A stretch of DNA of 64,000 nt from Cupriavidus sp. D39 (GCF_026627925.1 NZ_JAPNLE010000006.1:62001-126000), one strand, 5' to 3'. Shown: positions 54,520 to 63,360, numbered from the stretch's first letter. Notes: generated by a model from the letters alone, not told the origin. Numbers and translations: made by a program.

Positions 54520-55367
54520 ATGCTCCACGGTTACACCCCGCCCCAACGTTTCCTGCCTTACCTTAGCTGGACCGAGATCGACGCGCTGCCCGACCGCGCT
54601 AACACCGTGATCGTGCTGCCCGCCGGCGCCATCGAGCAGCACGGCCCGCACCTGCCCTGCGCGGTGGACAGCGTGGTAGCTGCCGGCGTGGTCGGCAAGG
54701 CCATGTCGCTGCTGCCGGACGACGTGCCGGCCTACGCGCTACCGCCGATCACCTACGGTAAATCTGACGAGCACCTGCATTTCCCCGGCACGATCACGCT
54801 GACCGGCGAGCTGCTGCTGCACACCGCCATCGAGATAGGCGAGTCGATCTACCGCGCAGGCTTCCGCAAGTTCATCATGGTCAATGCCCACGGTGGCCAG
54901 CCGCAGCCGCTGGAGATGGCGGCGCGCGAGCTGCGGCTGCGCCATGGCGACTTCGTCATCATCGTGCGCTCGGCCTGGAGCGTGCCGCACGAGGCGTCGT
55001 ACCTCCCCGCGCATGAACGCCAGCTGTCCATGCACGCCGGCCACGGCGAGAGCGCCATCATGATGGCGCTGGCTCCGGACACCGTGCACATGGAACGCGC
55101 CGAAGCCAACATCCCTGAGCCCTTCCCTGCCCGACGCTCGCGACCGGCCGCCCCGCCGCGGCCTGGTGCGCGCGCGACTTCGGCGCCAGCGGCGTGATCG
55201 GTGACCCGAACGGCGCCACGCTCGAGCAGGGCGAGGCCCTGCTGGAAGCGCTGGGAACGCAGTGGGCCAACGCCATCGGCGAAGTGCATCGCATGCAGTG
55301 GCTGGTGCGCGAGGCTGCCACCTGGGGACGCGGCCAGTACTGCGGCGACATCCAGTCGCGCACATAA
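54520..55367 (+). pseudogene. Creatininase-family amidohydrolase, one frameshift
   Basis: About 282 residues. Metal-binding signature IVLPAGAIEQHGPHLPCAVD near residue 35, then GKSDEHLHFPGTITLT, MVNAHGGQPQPLEMAARELR and SMHAGHGESAIMMALAPD (His and Glu ligands). At about 55127-55132 a C3 run should be C4: the first frame ends at 55197, while the true tail (TLATGRPAAAWCARDFGASG through GQYCGDIQSRT) runs in the next frame to TAA at 55365-55367. The family opens cyclic amides such as creatinine, or hydrolyses formamides. Confidence 0.83.
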
Positions 55368-55424
55368 GCACGCCGCCTCCCAACTGCTTTTGCCCCCAAC
55401 CCGCCCAAGCCCCGGAGCTATGTC

Positions 55425-56426
55425 ATGGACACATCCAAGCTGCACCGCATCCTGAAGCCAACCCGCACAGCCCTTGCCACCAGCTGCACTATCCTCGCCA
55501 CCGGCGCCGCGCAGGCCGCCACGCCTTTCGTCTTCGTCACCAACTGGTATGCGCAGGCCGAACACGGTGGCTTCTACCAGGCGCAGGCCGACGGCCTGTA
55601 CCAGAAGGCCGGCCTCGACGTCTCGCTACGCATGGGCGGGCCGCAGGTCAACGCCGTGCAGCTCCTGGCCGCCAATCGCGCGCAATGCATCATCAGCGAC
55701 GACATCGCCACCATGAATGCGCGCGCCAAGGGCGTGCCAGTCGAGCTGGTGGCCACCTCGTTCCAGCGCGATCCCACGGTGCTGATAGCGCACGACGACG
55801 TGGCAGACTTCGCTGCCATGAAGACACGTACGCTGCTGGCCTCCAGCAATGCCAACGCCAGTTGGCTGCCATGGGCCAAGGCCAAGTTCGGATTCAGCGA
55901 CGAGCAGGTGCGGCCCTACACCTTCAACATCCAGCCCTTCATGGCGGACCGCAAGGTGGTGCAGCAGGGCTACCTGACCTCCGAGCCGTTCGCTCTGGAG
56001 CAGGCCGGTGCCAAGTTCAAAGTGTTCCCCCTGAGTGATGCGGGCTATCCCCCGTATGGCAACGCAATCGCCTGCCGCAGCGATTTCGTCGCGCAGCACA
56101 AGGACGTGGTGGCCGCCTTCCTGAAGGCCACCATGCAGGGCTGGAAGAGCTACCTCGCCAATCCTGCCCCGGGCAACGCGGCGATCCAGAAGGAAAACCC
56201 CAACATGAGCACGGCCCAGCTCGACTATGCGGTGGGCAAGCTCAAGTCCAGCGGGCTGGTCACCGGCGGTGATGCTAAGACGCGGGGGATCGGCGTGATC
56301 ACCGCCGAGCGCGTCAAGGCCAGCTGGACCATGGCCGTGGCCAATGGCCTGATCGACGGCAAGTTGCTGTCGGTGGACAATCTCTACAACACCAGCATCA
56401 TCGACCATATCCAGGTGCTGCCATGA
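55425..56426 (+). CDS. ABC transporter substrate-binding protein, NMT1/THI5-like
   Basis: Periplasmic receptor of 333 residues with a signal peptide ending near GAAQAATP. Motifs of the NMT1/SsuA-like group: FVTNWYAQAEHGGFYQAQAD, GLYQKAGLDVSLRMGGPQVN, GYLTSEPFALEQAG. Relatives bind pyrimidines, taurine or aromatic N-compounds (for example ThiY). It overlaps the ATPase gene by four bases and so forms an uptake system with the next two genes. Confidence 0.87.
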   Translation: MDTSKLHRILKPTRTALATSCTILATGAAQAATPFVFVTNWYAQAEHGGFYQAQADGLYQKAGLDVSLRMGGPQVNAVQLLAANRAQCIISDDIATMNARAKGVPVELVATSFQRDPTVLIAHDDVADFAAMKTRTLLASSNANASWLPWAKAKFGFSDEQVRPYTFNIQPFMADRKVVQQGYLTSEPFALEQAGAKFKVFPLSDAGYPPYGNAIACRSDFVAQHKDVVAAFLKATMQGWKSYLANPAPGNAAIQKENPNMSTAQLDYAVGKLKSSGLVTGGDAKTRGIGVITAERVKASWTMAVANGLIDGKLLSVDNLYNTSIIDHIQVLP

Positions 56427-57277
56427 ACGTGGTGTTCGTGAGCCCGCCGGCGGCTTTGCACAATCCGGCCAATGCCGCGCCGCAGGGCGCGCACGCTCCC
56501 TACGCGGTGGAAGCGCTCTCGGTGGAAAAAATTTACGCCAACGGCACGCAGGCGCTGCGCCCGGTGGATCTACGCCTGGCGCCCGGCGAATTCGTGACGC
56601 TGTTGGGGCCGTCCGGCTGCGGCAAGAGCACGCTGCTGAAGATGGTGGCCGGCCTGATCCCGCCCAGTAACGGCCGTCTGCTGATCTGGCGCAAGCGGAT
56701 CGACCAGTTGCCCGAGTCCGGCCGCACCCTGTCCTTCGTATTCCAGGAGGCCACATTGATGCCCTGGCATACCGTGTTCCGCAACGTGCGGCTGCCGCTG
56801 GAACTGGCCGGCGTGCCGCGCACGGAGGCGGACCGCCGCGTGCGTGAGGTGCTTTCGCTGGTGGGCCTGGCACGCTTCGAAGATGCGCTGCCACGCGAGT
56901 TGTCGGGTGGCATGCAGATGCGCGTATCGATCGCGCGCGGGCTGGTGGTCAAACCGGACCTGCTGCTGATGGACGAGCCGTTCGGCGCTCTGGACGAAAT
57001 CACCCGCTACAAGCTGGACAGCGACCTCCTGGCGTTGTGGCAGCGGCACAACCTGACCGTGATGTTCGTCACCCATTCGATCCACGAGGCGGTCTTCTTG
57101 TCGCAACGCGTCGTGGTGATGGCAGCGCGGCCCGGCCGCATCGTGGACGACATCGTGATCGACGAACCGTTTCCGCGCACCACGGAATTCCGCCTGTCGG
57201 CACGCTTCAGTCAGCACGCGATGCGTCTGCACGAGAAGCTGGCAGAGGCCAGCGCGGATCAGGAGGAGGACGCATGA
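56423..57277 (+). CDS. ABC transporter ATP-binding protein
   Basis: ATPase of 284 residues with Walker A TLLGPSGCGKSTLLKM, Q loop FVFQEATLMPW, signature ELSGGMQMRVSIARG, Walker B LLLMDEPFGALDE and switch His in VMFVTHSIHEAVFL. It is of the nitrate/sulfonate/taurine (SsuB/TauB) type. The stop overlaps the permease start (ATGA). Confidence 0.92.
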   Translation: MNVVFVSPPAALHNPANAAPQGAHAPYAVEALSVEKIYANGTQALRPVDLRLAPGEFVTLLGPSGCGKSTLLKMVAGLIPPSNGRLLIWRKRIDQLPESGRTLSFVFQEATLMPWHTVFRNVRLPLELAGVPRTEADRRVREVLSLVGLARFEDALPRELSGGMQMRVSIARGLVVKPDLLLMDEPFGALDEITRYKLDSDLLALWQRHNLTVMFVTHSIHEAVFLSQRVVVMAARPGRIVDDIVIDEPFPRTTEFRLSARFSQHAMRLHEKLAEASADQEEDA

Positions 57278-58104
57278 GTACCACTAACACTCAGCCACGG
57301 CGCGCGCTACCTCTGATGGACTCGCCGCGTGCCCGCCGTATCCTCGTGCCGCTGCTGGCGGCCGTCGTGCTGGTGCTCGCCTGGCAGGCCGCCGTGGTGG
57401 TCTACGAGATACCGTCGTACCTGGTGCCGTCGCCGGCGCTGATCTTCTCCACGCTCGTGCGCGACTGGGCGCTGCTCAGCAACGCCACGCTGTTCACGCT
57501 GAAGATCACGTTGCTTTCGTTCGGCATGTCGATCGTGATCGGCGTGCTACTGGCCTTCATGTTCGTGCAGAGTCGACTGATTGAGACCGTGTTCATCCCC
57601 TACGCGGTGCTACTGCAAGTCACGCCCATCGTCGCCATCGCCCCGTTGATCATCATCTGGGTGCAGAACACCACGCTAGCGCTGGTGGTGTGCTCCACGC
57701 TGGTGGCGGTGTTTCCCATCATCTCTAACACCACGCTCGGCCTGCGCAGCGTGTCGCCCGGGCTGCTGGCCTACTTTAAGCTGCAACGCACCTCGCGGCT
57801 ACAGGTGCTGCTGCGGCTGCGGGTGCCCACCGCGCTGCCATACTTCTTCGGCGCGCTGCGCATTGCCTGCGGGCTGGCGCTGATCGGCGCGGTGGTGGCC
57901 GAGTTCGTGGCCGGCACCGGCGGCAGTAATACCGGGCTGGCCTACCAGATCCTGCAATCCGGCTACCAGCTGAACATCCCGCGCCTGTTCGCAGCGCTGA
58001 CGCTGATCTCGGCCGTGGGCATCGCGCTGTTCGCGCTGATGTCGCTTGCTTCCAGGCTAGCGATCGGCCGCTGGCACGAGAGCGAGGGCGACCGTCCGGC
58101 CTGA
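57274..58104 (+). CDS. ABC transporter permease
   Basis: Inner-membrane permease of 276 residues with about six membrane helices and the BPD_transp motif (LRSVSPGLLAYFKLQRTSRL, then RVPTALPYFFGALRIACGLA), which docks to the ATPase. It completes the SsuC/ThiX-like importer. TGA of this gene is followed closely by the oxidase gene. Confidence 0.9.
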   Translation: MSTTNTQPRRALPLMDSPRARRILVPLLAAVVLVLAWQAAVVVYEIPSYLVPSPALIFSTLVRDWALLSNATLFTLKITLLSFGMSIVIGVLLAFMFVQSRLIETVFIPYAVLLQVTPIVAIAPLIIIWVQNTTLALVVCSTLVAVFPIISNTTLGLRSVSPGLLAYFKLQRTSRLQVLLRLRVPTALPYFFGALRIACGLALIGAVVAEFVAGTGGSNTGLAYQILQSGYQLNIPRLFAALTLISAVGIALFALMSLASRLAIGRWHESEGDRPA

Positions 58105-58114
58105 TGACGACCTG

Positions 58115-59515
58115 ATGCCGGCTCCCCGTAACCAACGACTCCAAACGCTCATGACCCAATATTCCGAACGAATCGACGACCTGCAGGCTGCCCTACCTAC
58201 GCTCGCCTGGAGCACCGCACCGCTGCAGGTCAAGCGGCAGTCGCGTGACTTCCACTGGTTCAGCCCCGTGCTCAAGCGACAACTGGACAGCAAGCGCGCC
58301 GACGCCTCCGTGTCCCCGCGCAACGAAGAAGAACTCAAGGCCGTGGTGGCCGCCTGTGCCCGCGCCGGCGTGCCGTTGACCATGCGCGGCGGAGGCACCG
58401 GCAACTATGGCCAGGCGGTGCCGCTGGAAGGCGGCGTGGTGATCGACATGACCGCCTGCAACCAGCTGCTGTGGGTCAAGGACGGCGTGGCCCGGGCGCA
58501 GGCCGGCATCAAGCTGGCGCCTCTGGATGAGCAGCTCAATCCGCACGGCTGGGAGCTGCGATGCATTCCTTCCACCTTCCGCATCGCCACGCTGGGCGGT
58601 CTGTTCTGTGGCGGCTTCGGCGGCATCGGCTCGATCAACTACGGCCCGCTGGGCGCGCCCGGCACCATCCTCGGCATCAAGGTCATGACGGTGGAGCCCA
58701 CGCCTCGCATCCTGGAGCTGCGCGCGCCCGAAGCCATGCTGCACGCCCACACCTACGGCACCAACGGCATCGTGCTGGAGCTGGAAATTGCGCTGGCGCC
58801 GGCACAGCGCTGGGACGAATACCTGCTTGCCTTCCCTGACCACGTCAGCGCGTTTGCCTGTGCGCAGGCACTGGCCCAAGCGCCGGGCATCTCCAAGAAG
58901 AACGTGGCGATGTTCTCCGACCAGGTAGTGCCCCACTTTGTCAAGCTGGCGCCCAGCCTCAATGCCGGCGAGCACGCCGTGATCGCCGCGCTGGCGCCGC
59001 AAGCGCGCGAACCGCTGGTCAGCTTCTTGGCCGCCCACGGCGGGCGCATCGCCTGGCAGCAGGACGCGGAGGCGGCCCGCGCAAGCCAGCACACGCTGCT
59101 CGAATACTGCTGGAATCACACCACCCTGCACGCGCTGCGCGACGGCAGCGCCATCACCTATCTGCAGACCGCCTACGCCTACGGCCAGGAGCGCGAGCAG
59201 CTGGACCTCATCGCGCGCGAGGCCGGCAGCGAGGTGCTGGACCACCTGGAATTCATCCGCGACATACAGGGCCGCGTAACCTGCGTGGGCCTGCCGCTGA
59301 TCCGCTTCACCACCGAGGCGCGGCTGGCCGAGCTGATCGCCCTGCACCGCGCGCACGGCATCAAGATCAACGATCCCCACGTCTACACGCTGGAGGACGG
59401 CAAACACGGTGGCTCGCTGGACCCCGCCATCGTCGCCTCCAAGCGCGCGTTTGATCCGGATGGCCTGCTAAATCCCGGCAAGGTGCGCACGGTGATGCCG
59501 CAGTTGCCTTCCTAA
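58115..59515 (+). CDS. FAD-linked oxidase (GlcD/D-lactate dehydrogenase type)
   Basis: Flavoprotein of about 454-466 residues. The FAD-binding PP-loop region is VPLTMRGGGTGNYGQAVPLE followed by IATLGGLFCGGFGGIGSINY; the C-terminal cap ends KRAFDPDGLLNPGKVRTVMP. The start is either ATG 58115 or ATG 58151 (MTQYSERIDDLQAAL). Members oxidise 2-hydroxy acids or similar alcohols. In this operon it could oxidise a hydroxy acid left after nitrogen removal (inference). Confidence 0.83.
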   Translation: MPAPRNQRLQTLMTQYSERIDDLQAALPTLAWSTAPLQVKRQSRDFHWFSPVLKRQLDSKRADASVSPRNEEELKAVVAACARAGVPLTMRGGGTGNYGQAVPLEGGVVIDMTACNQLLWVKDGVARAQAGIKLAPLDEQLNPHGWELRCIPSTFRIATLGGLFCGGFGGIGSINYGPLGAPGTILGIKVMTVEPTPRILELRAPEAMLHAHTYGTNGIVLELEIALAPAQRWDEYLLAFPDHVSAFACAQALAQAPGISKKNVAMFSDQVVPHFVKLAPSLNAGEHAVIAALAPQAREPLVSFLAAHGGRIAWQQDAEAARASQHTLLEYCWNHTTLHALRDGSAITYLQTAYAYGQEREQLDLIAREAGSEVLDHLEFIRDIQGRVTCVGLPLIRFTTEARLAELIALHRAHGIKINDPHVYTLEDGKHGGSLDPAIVASKRAFDPDGLLNPGKVRTVMPQLPS

Positions 59516-59611
59516 TCCGTATCCGTAGTAGTTCCCCCGTTGTACGCAGTCGCCCTGGCGCCGCGCTCCGCGGCGCTGCCCCCTATTGTCCAACACCACG
59601 AGAGATATCAG

Positions 59612-61006
59612 ATGCACGGCAGTCAATTCACCTTGATCAGAAGCACCCTCGCCTGTGCCGCGATGGCGGTAGTCCTGGGGCAGGCCGCAGCGGCACAGGC
59701 CGCGGATGCGGAAACGCAATCGACCATGACCGCTGCAATCCCTGGCGGCTCGGAAGGCGCGGACAGTCCGCCGACCACGGCGCCCGTGGCGCTGCCGACC
59801 GTCGTTGGCAATGAGGCTACCTCGTTCTCAGAGGTCTTCACCAAAGGCCGCTTCTCGGGCAACTTCCGCACCATCTACTTCTCATCCCACAACGCCTTCT
59901 TCACCCCGGGCAAGAACCAGGACACCATCAGCTACGGTGGCAACCTGGCCTATCGCACGTCCAGTTACTACGGATTCTCCGCCGGTGTCAGCGGCTTCAT
60001 TCAGCGTGGAATCAACCATTCGGACAACCCGGCGCAGGTCGACGGCTATCTCGGCCCCAACCTGCTGGGCATGGGCGAGGCCTACCTGCAGTACGATCGC
60101 AACGGGATCAAGGTGGTGGCCGGCAACCAGCAACTGGATGTGCCGTTCGCCTCTACCTACGACTGGCGCATGGCGCCGCAGCTGTTCCAGGGCGTGTCGG
60201 CGCGTTACGGCGACAACGACAACTTCCTGACCGCGTTCAAGATGATTCGTTTCAAGTCATATATTGACAACTCATTCCGCAAGGGCACCACGTACAACGT
60301 CAATGTGGACTCGTTCTCGTCGATCGGCAATACGGAGACCAACGGATTCTGGGGTGTGGGCGGCGCCAAGATGCTGTCGCTCGATCCGCTCTCGGTCAAT
60401 TTGCAGGGTTGGTACATGACGTACCAGGATTACGCGAAGCTCGGCTACGTGGAAGGCAAGGTCAGCGGTAACGCGGGCAGCCTCCAGCCCTTCGCCGCGG
60501 TGCAGGTGTTCCACGAGACCGGCGACGGCCGCGAGCTGCTGGGGCATGTCAACAGCCAAGTCTACGGGCTGCAGCTCGGCGTCAAGCGCCAGTCGCTGAC
60601 GGCCACGCTGGGCTACGACCGCATCGTGCCGAACCACGATTCCTACCTGAACGGCGCGCTGGTCACGCCCTACGCGCACAACGTGTCATCCGGCCCGCTT
60701 TTCGCGCAGCCGTTCCTGAGCAGCACGCAGGACCTTGGCGCCGGCAATGCATACGCCTTCGACGTGAGCGGATCGCCGATTGCCGGGCTGGTGCTGGGCG
60801 CGCGCTATTCCTTCATGGATTTGAAGTCGAGCGCCACGTCGGTGAGCCAGAACCAGTCGGAATATCTGGGCTATGTGATCTACAACCTCGGGGGCAAGCT
60901 GAAGGGCTGGAGCATCGCTGACTTCCTGGCTCTGCAATCGTCGCCGGCCAGGAGCGCGCGCTTCATCCAGAACCGATTGACGCTGCAATACGCCTGGGGC
61001 ACTTGA
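59612..61006 (+). CDS. OprD-like outer-membrane porin
   Basis: Outer-membrane protein of 464 residues. The signal peptide (MHGSQFTLIRSTLACAAMAV) is cleaved near AQAADAE. The mature part has the OprD-type start (FTKGRFSGNFRTIYFSSHN), GGNLAYRTSSYYGFSAGVSG, and ends QNRLTLQYAWGT with an aromatic/alternating final strand. Such monomeric porins admit specific small solutes. As last gene of the operon it supplies the outer-membrane step before the ABC importer. Confidence 0.85.
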   Translation: MHGSQFTLIRSTLACAAMAVVLGQAAAAQAADAETQSTMTAAIPGGSEGADSPPTTAPVALPTVVGNEATSFSEVFTKGRFSGNFRTIYFSSHNAFFTPGKNQDTISYGGNLAYRTSSYYGFSAGVSGFIQRGINHSDNPAQVDGYLGPNLLGMGEAYLQYDRNGIKVVAGNQQLDVPFASTYDWRMAPQLFQGVSARYGDNDNFLTAFKMIRFKSYIDNSFRKGTTYNVNVDSFSSIGNTETNGFWGVGGAKMLSLDPLSVNLQGWYMTYQDYAKLGYVEGKVSGNAGSLQPFAAVQVFHETGDGRELLGHVNSQVYGLQLGVKRQSLTATLGYDRIVPNHDSYLNGALVTPYAHNVSSGPLFAQPFLSSTQDLGAGNAYAFDVSGSPIAGLVLGARYSFMDLKSSATSVSQNQSEYLGYVIYNLGGKLKGWSIADFLALQSSPARSARFIQNRLTLQYAWGT

Positions 61007-61075
61007 GGGGATAAGGCGGTGTGGAGGGAGGGCGGCGATGCGGATGCGCCTCTCTGCGCAGCCCGCCCTTTTTGT

Positions 61076-61736
61076 TTAAGCTGAAGGTACTGCTCGGCTT
61101 TGGCGAGCAAGTCGGCGCTGGCGTGCTACATGGATGACCGCTACAAGCATTTGCGCCTCGTAGGCGGAAAATGCATGCCGTGCCAAGTCGGTGATCTGGC
61201 GCTGGCCGGGAATGAGGAGGCAGCGATCGTAGAGCCATCGCTGGGCGGTGGCGACAAGTTCATCCAGGTGTGGCGCTGCGGCAGCTTGCACGCGGAGCAT
61301 CTCCAGCAAAGCGGCCTGGCTGGTGACATCGAGCGCCTTGATGCCAAGGTGCTCCTTGACCCATTGCTGATGCTCGTACAACGTCCGGCGTCGCTGGTAC
61401 AGCGTCTTCAGGCTGGCAATCGACAGCAGCAGCGCGAAGAAAGCTTCGCACAGGTACCGAAGGAGATTGCGCGGAACGGCAGCAAACCGGTCCAACGGCC
61501 GACCAAAGTCCCGGAGGCAAACGAGCTGTAGGCCGACCGCGGCGAATCTGTCGGCCCGAAACCGCTCCCGTATTTGCCACGATGTTAGCTCTGGTGAGCT
61601 GAAAAAACTGCCACAGGTCAAATTCTGTCAAGCGGGCAGGCAACTCTTCCCCTGCCAACGTAGCGATACTAAAATGCCGAAATCTACACTTTTCGTTGGT
61701 GTCATTCGGGGCAAAACTGTACGACAAGCCTCGCAT
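61076..61736 (-). pseudogene. 5' fragment of a Tn3-family transposase gene (DUF4158 part)
   Basis: Read leftward, ATLAGEELPARLTEFDLWQF begins the N-terminal domain. After a one-base shift near 61590 the frame continues LTSWQIRERFRADRFAAVGL, QLVCLRDFGRPLDRFAAVP and LDELVATAQRWLYDRCLLIP, typical of the DUF4158 region of Tn3-type transposases. Similarity ends near residue 160 and a stop comes at 61076. The catalytic two thirds are absent. A 3' fragment of this gene family is at 23.7-24.7 kb. Confidence 0.7.
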
Positions 61737-61762
61737 GGCTGCAATAGGGTCAGGCGAGTGAG

Positions 61763-62716
61763 TTGCAACGGAGTTCGGGGCTGACTAATAACCGTATCAA
61801 TCTGCAGGAAAAGGACGATCACCCCAACAAGCTCTACGGCCTGGTGCGCAAGGGCAGCATGGGCACGCCGACCGAGGTGCTGGCGCAGTTCTGGCAGGAC
61901 CTGCGCGACAAGATGCACGTGACCATCGCGCACCCCGAACTGCCGGACGCGCTCAAGGCGATCGCCGCCAATGCCGTGCAGTCGATCTGGCAGGCCGCCA
62001 ACGAGTCCGCTAGCGGCGAACTGGCCGCGCTGCGGGCCGAAGCGCGGTTGCAGGCGAGCGAGGCGGAGGCGCAGCGCGACCAGGCGCGCGCCGCGGTGGT
62101 AGTGGCCAAGCAGGAGACCGTCGCCGTGCAGGCCGAGCGCGACGCCGTCCAGTGCGCGCGCGCGGCGCTACAGGGGGAGCTGGAGGCCGAGCGCCAGGCT
62201 CACGCGGCCGCGCAGGCGCGTCATGACGAGGGCAAGCGCCAGGTCGAGGCGCTCGAGCGGCAGTTGCTGGAGCTGCGTACCCAGTTCTCGACGGAGCTGG
62301 AACACACCCGCGAGCAGGTGGCTGTCGCGCAGGAGCGGGCCAGCGCCACCGAGCGCCGCGCGCTGCGCGAGATCGACCAGGAGCGCACATTGCGCCAGAA
62401 GGCCGAGCAGGCGCTCGCGGAATTGCGCGCTGAGCTGGCGGCGGCGCAGGCGAGGGCGCAGGACGCCGCCGTCGCCGGCGCCGAGGCGCGGGCGCGGTTG
62501 CAGGCTGAGCGCGATACGCTCAGCCTGCGACTGGCGGAGACAGAGCAGGCGCTCGGGCGAGGGCAGGCGGCTCGAGACGAGCTGCGGGCGCAACTGGAAA
62601 CGGCGGTACGGCGCGCCGAGCGGGCCGATGCGCAAGCCACCGCGACGCGCCGCCTGGTAGGTGCCAAGCGCCGGGTGCCTGTGACGCGCACCAAGTTCAA
62701 GCCCGGGCCAGCCTGA
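61763..62716 (+). CDS. KfrA-like coiled-coil DNA-binding protein 2
   Basis: About 317 residues. The DNA-binding part is short (NKLYGLVRKGSMGTPTEVLA, QFWQDLRDKM) and is followed by a long coiled coil (about 85-290, rich in A, E, R, Q) and a basic tail (GAKRRVPVTRTKFKPG). The start of the family domain seems partly deleted: the leader shared with KfrA 1 (61792-61822) runs straight into NKLYG in another frame. The first ATG (61763) begins a non-conserved extension. The same leader suggests both genes derive from related plasmid loci. Confidence 0.72.
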   Translation: MQRSSGLTNNRINLQEKDDHPNKLYGLVRKGSMGTPTEVLAQFWQDLRDKMHVTIAHPELPDALKAIAANAVQSIWQAANESASGELAALRAEARLQASEAEAQRDQARAAVVVAKQETVAVQAERDAVQCARAALQGELEAERQAHAAAQARHDEGKRQVEALERQLLELRTQFSTELEHTREQVAVAQERASATERRALREIDQERTLRQKAEQALAELRAELAAAQARAQDAAVAGAEARARLQAERDTLSLRLAETEQALGRGQAARDELRAQLETAVRRAERADAQATATRRLVGAKRRVPVTRTKFKPGPA

Positions 62717-62737
62717 AGGCGTGGGCGGGGGCAGGGT

Positions 62738-62772
62738 TTGTCCACCGCGCCACGGGATAAGCCTGTGGACAA
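62738..62772. promoter_or_regulatory. DnaA-box-like inverted pair, possible origin element
   Basis: TTGTCCAC (62738-62745) faces GTGGACAA (62765-62772); the second, read on the other strand, is TTGTCCACAGGCTTATCC, containing words close to the DnaA box TTATCCACA. A short A/T-rich run (62810-62830) follows. The place between a KfrA-like and an H-NS-like gene would suit a plasmid origin or partition region, but no Rep gene is present in the window. Confidence 0.35.
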
Positions 62773-62963
62773 GCCGCGCGGGGGCAGACAGCCGACGGCC
62801 TCTCCGGATTTGATTAAAATTTAAGCAAAAGATAGCGGCCACATCCTCCCGCCGGCAATGATTCCCACCGCAGCCATCACCTGGAGCAACCCTGAAATCC
62901 AACGCTCCCACCAGAAGGCACAACGCGGGATCCGGCGCTGCCCCAAATTTCTTCACCTACACC

Positions 62964-63212
62964 ATGTCAATCGAAATCGAGCGCGCGCAAGCGATTACCT
63001 GGATCCGCATCCAGATGGCCCAGCATGGGCTGAGCCTGGCTGACTTGCAGGCCGCCGGCTGCTTTGCCGAGCCGCCGCCGACCCCAACGCCAGGAGCGGT
63101 GCGCTACCGCAATGCGCACGGGCAGGGCTGGGACGGCCGCGGCGCCATGCCGGACTGGCTGCAGCGGGCGATCCACGCCGGGCAGACGGTGGAACACTTC
63201 CGCGTTGGCTGA
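62964..63212 (+). CDS. Short H-NS-like nucleoid protein
   Basis: Protein of 82 residues. The C-terminal half, VRYRNAHGQGWDGRGAMPDW and LQRAIHAGQTVEHF, is the H-NS DNA-binding domain (Y-R...W-x-GRG-x-P-W). The N-terminal half (IERAQAITWIRIQMAQHGLS, LADLQAAGCF) is far shorter than the usual oligomerisation coiled coil. It may bind DNA or hetero-dimerise with chromosomal H-NS, as plasmid-borne truncated relatives do (inference). Confidence 0.8.
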   Translation: MSIEIERAQAITWIRIQMAQHGLSLADLQAAGCFAEPPPTPTPGAVRYRNAHGQGWDGRGAMPDWLQRAIHAGQTVEHFRVG

Positions 63213-63270
63213 CGTGTCGACCTGCTGGATTAACGATAAAGTGCACTGGTCGCCACCCGAGCAGTAGTTC

Positions 63271-63319
63271 CGGACTTTTAATCCGTTGGTCGCGTGTTCG
63301 AGTCACGCACGACCCACCA
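63271..63319 (+). tRNA. 3' fragment of tRNA-Lys (anticodon TTT), likely attachment site
   Basis: The bases from the anticodon arm (CGGACTTTTAATCCG) through the T arm (GTTCGAGTC within GCGTGTTCGAGTCACGC) to the acceptor strand and CGACCCACCA match the 3' half of a beta-proteobacterial tRNA-Lys. The 5' half (acceptor GGGTCG and D arm) is not present upstream, so this is not a functional gene. A fragment of this kind next to an integrase is what a tRNA-targeting island leaves at one border. Confidence 0.8.
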
Positions 63320-63330
63320 GCATTGCAGAA

Positions 63331-63360
63331 GGCGTAGCGGGCAACCGCTACGCCTTTTTT
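63331..63360 (+). terminator. Rho-independent terminator
   Basis: GGCGTAGCGG (63331-63340), loop GCAA, CCGCTACGCC (63345-63354) and six T. A textbook terminator, probably the original tRNA-Lys terminator carried with the fragment. Confidence 0.88.

Noticed and set aside
63200..63319. Complete tRNA-Lys gene
   Set aside because: Only the 3' half matches; no acceptor 5' strand or D arm is found upstream.
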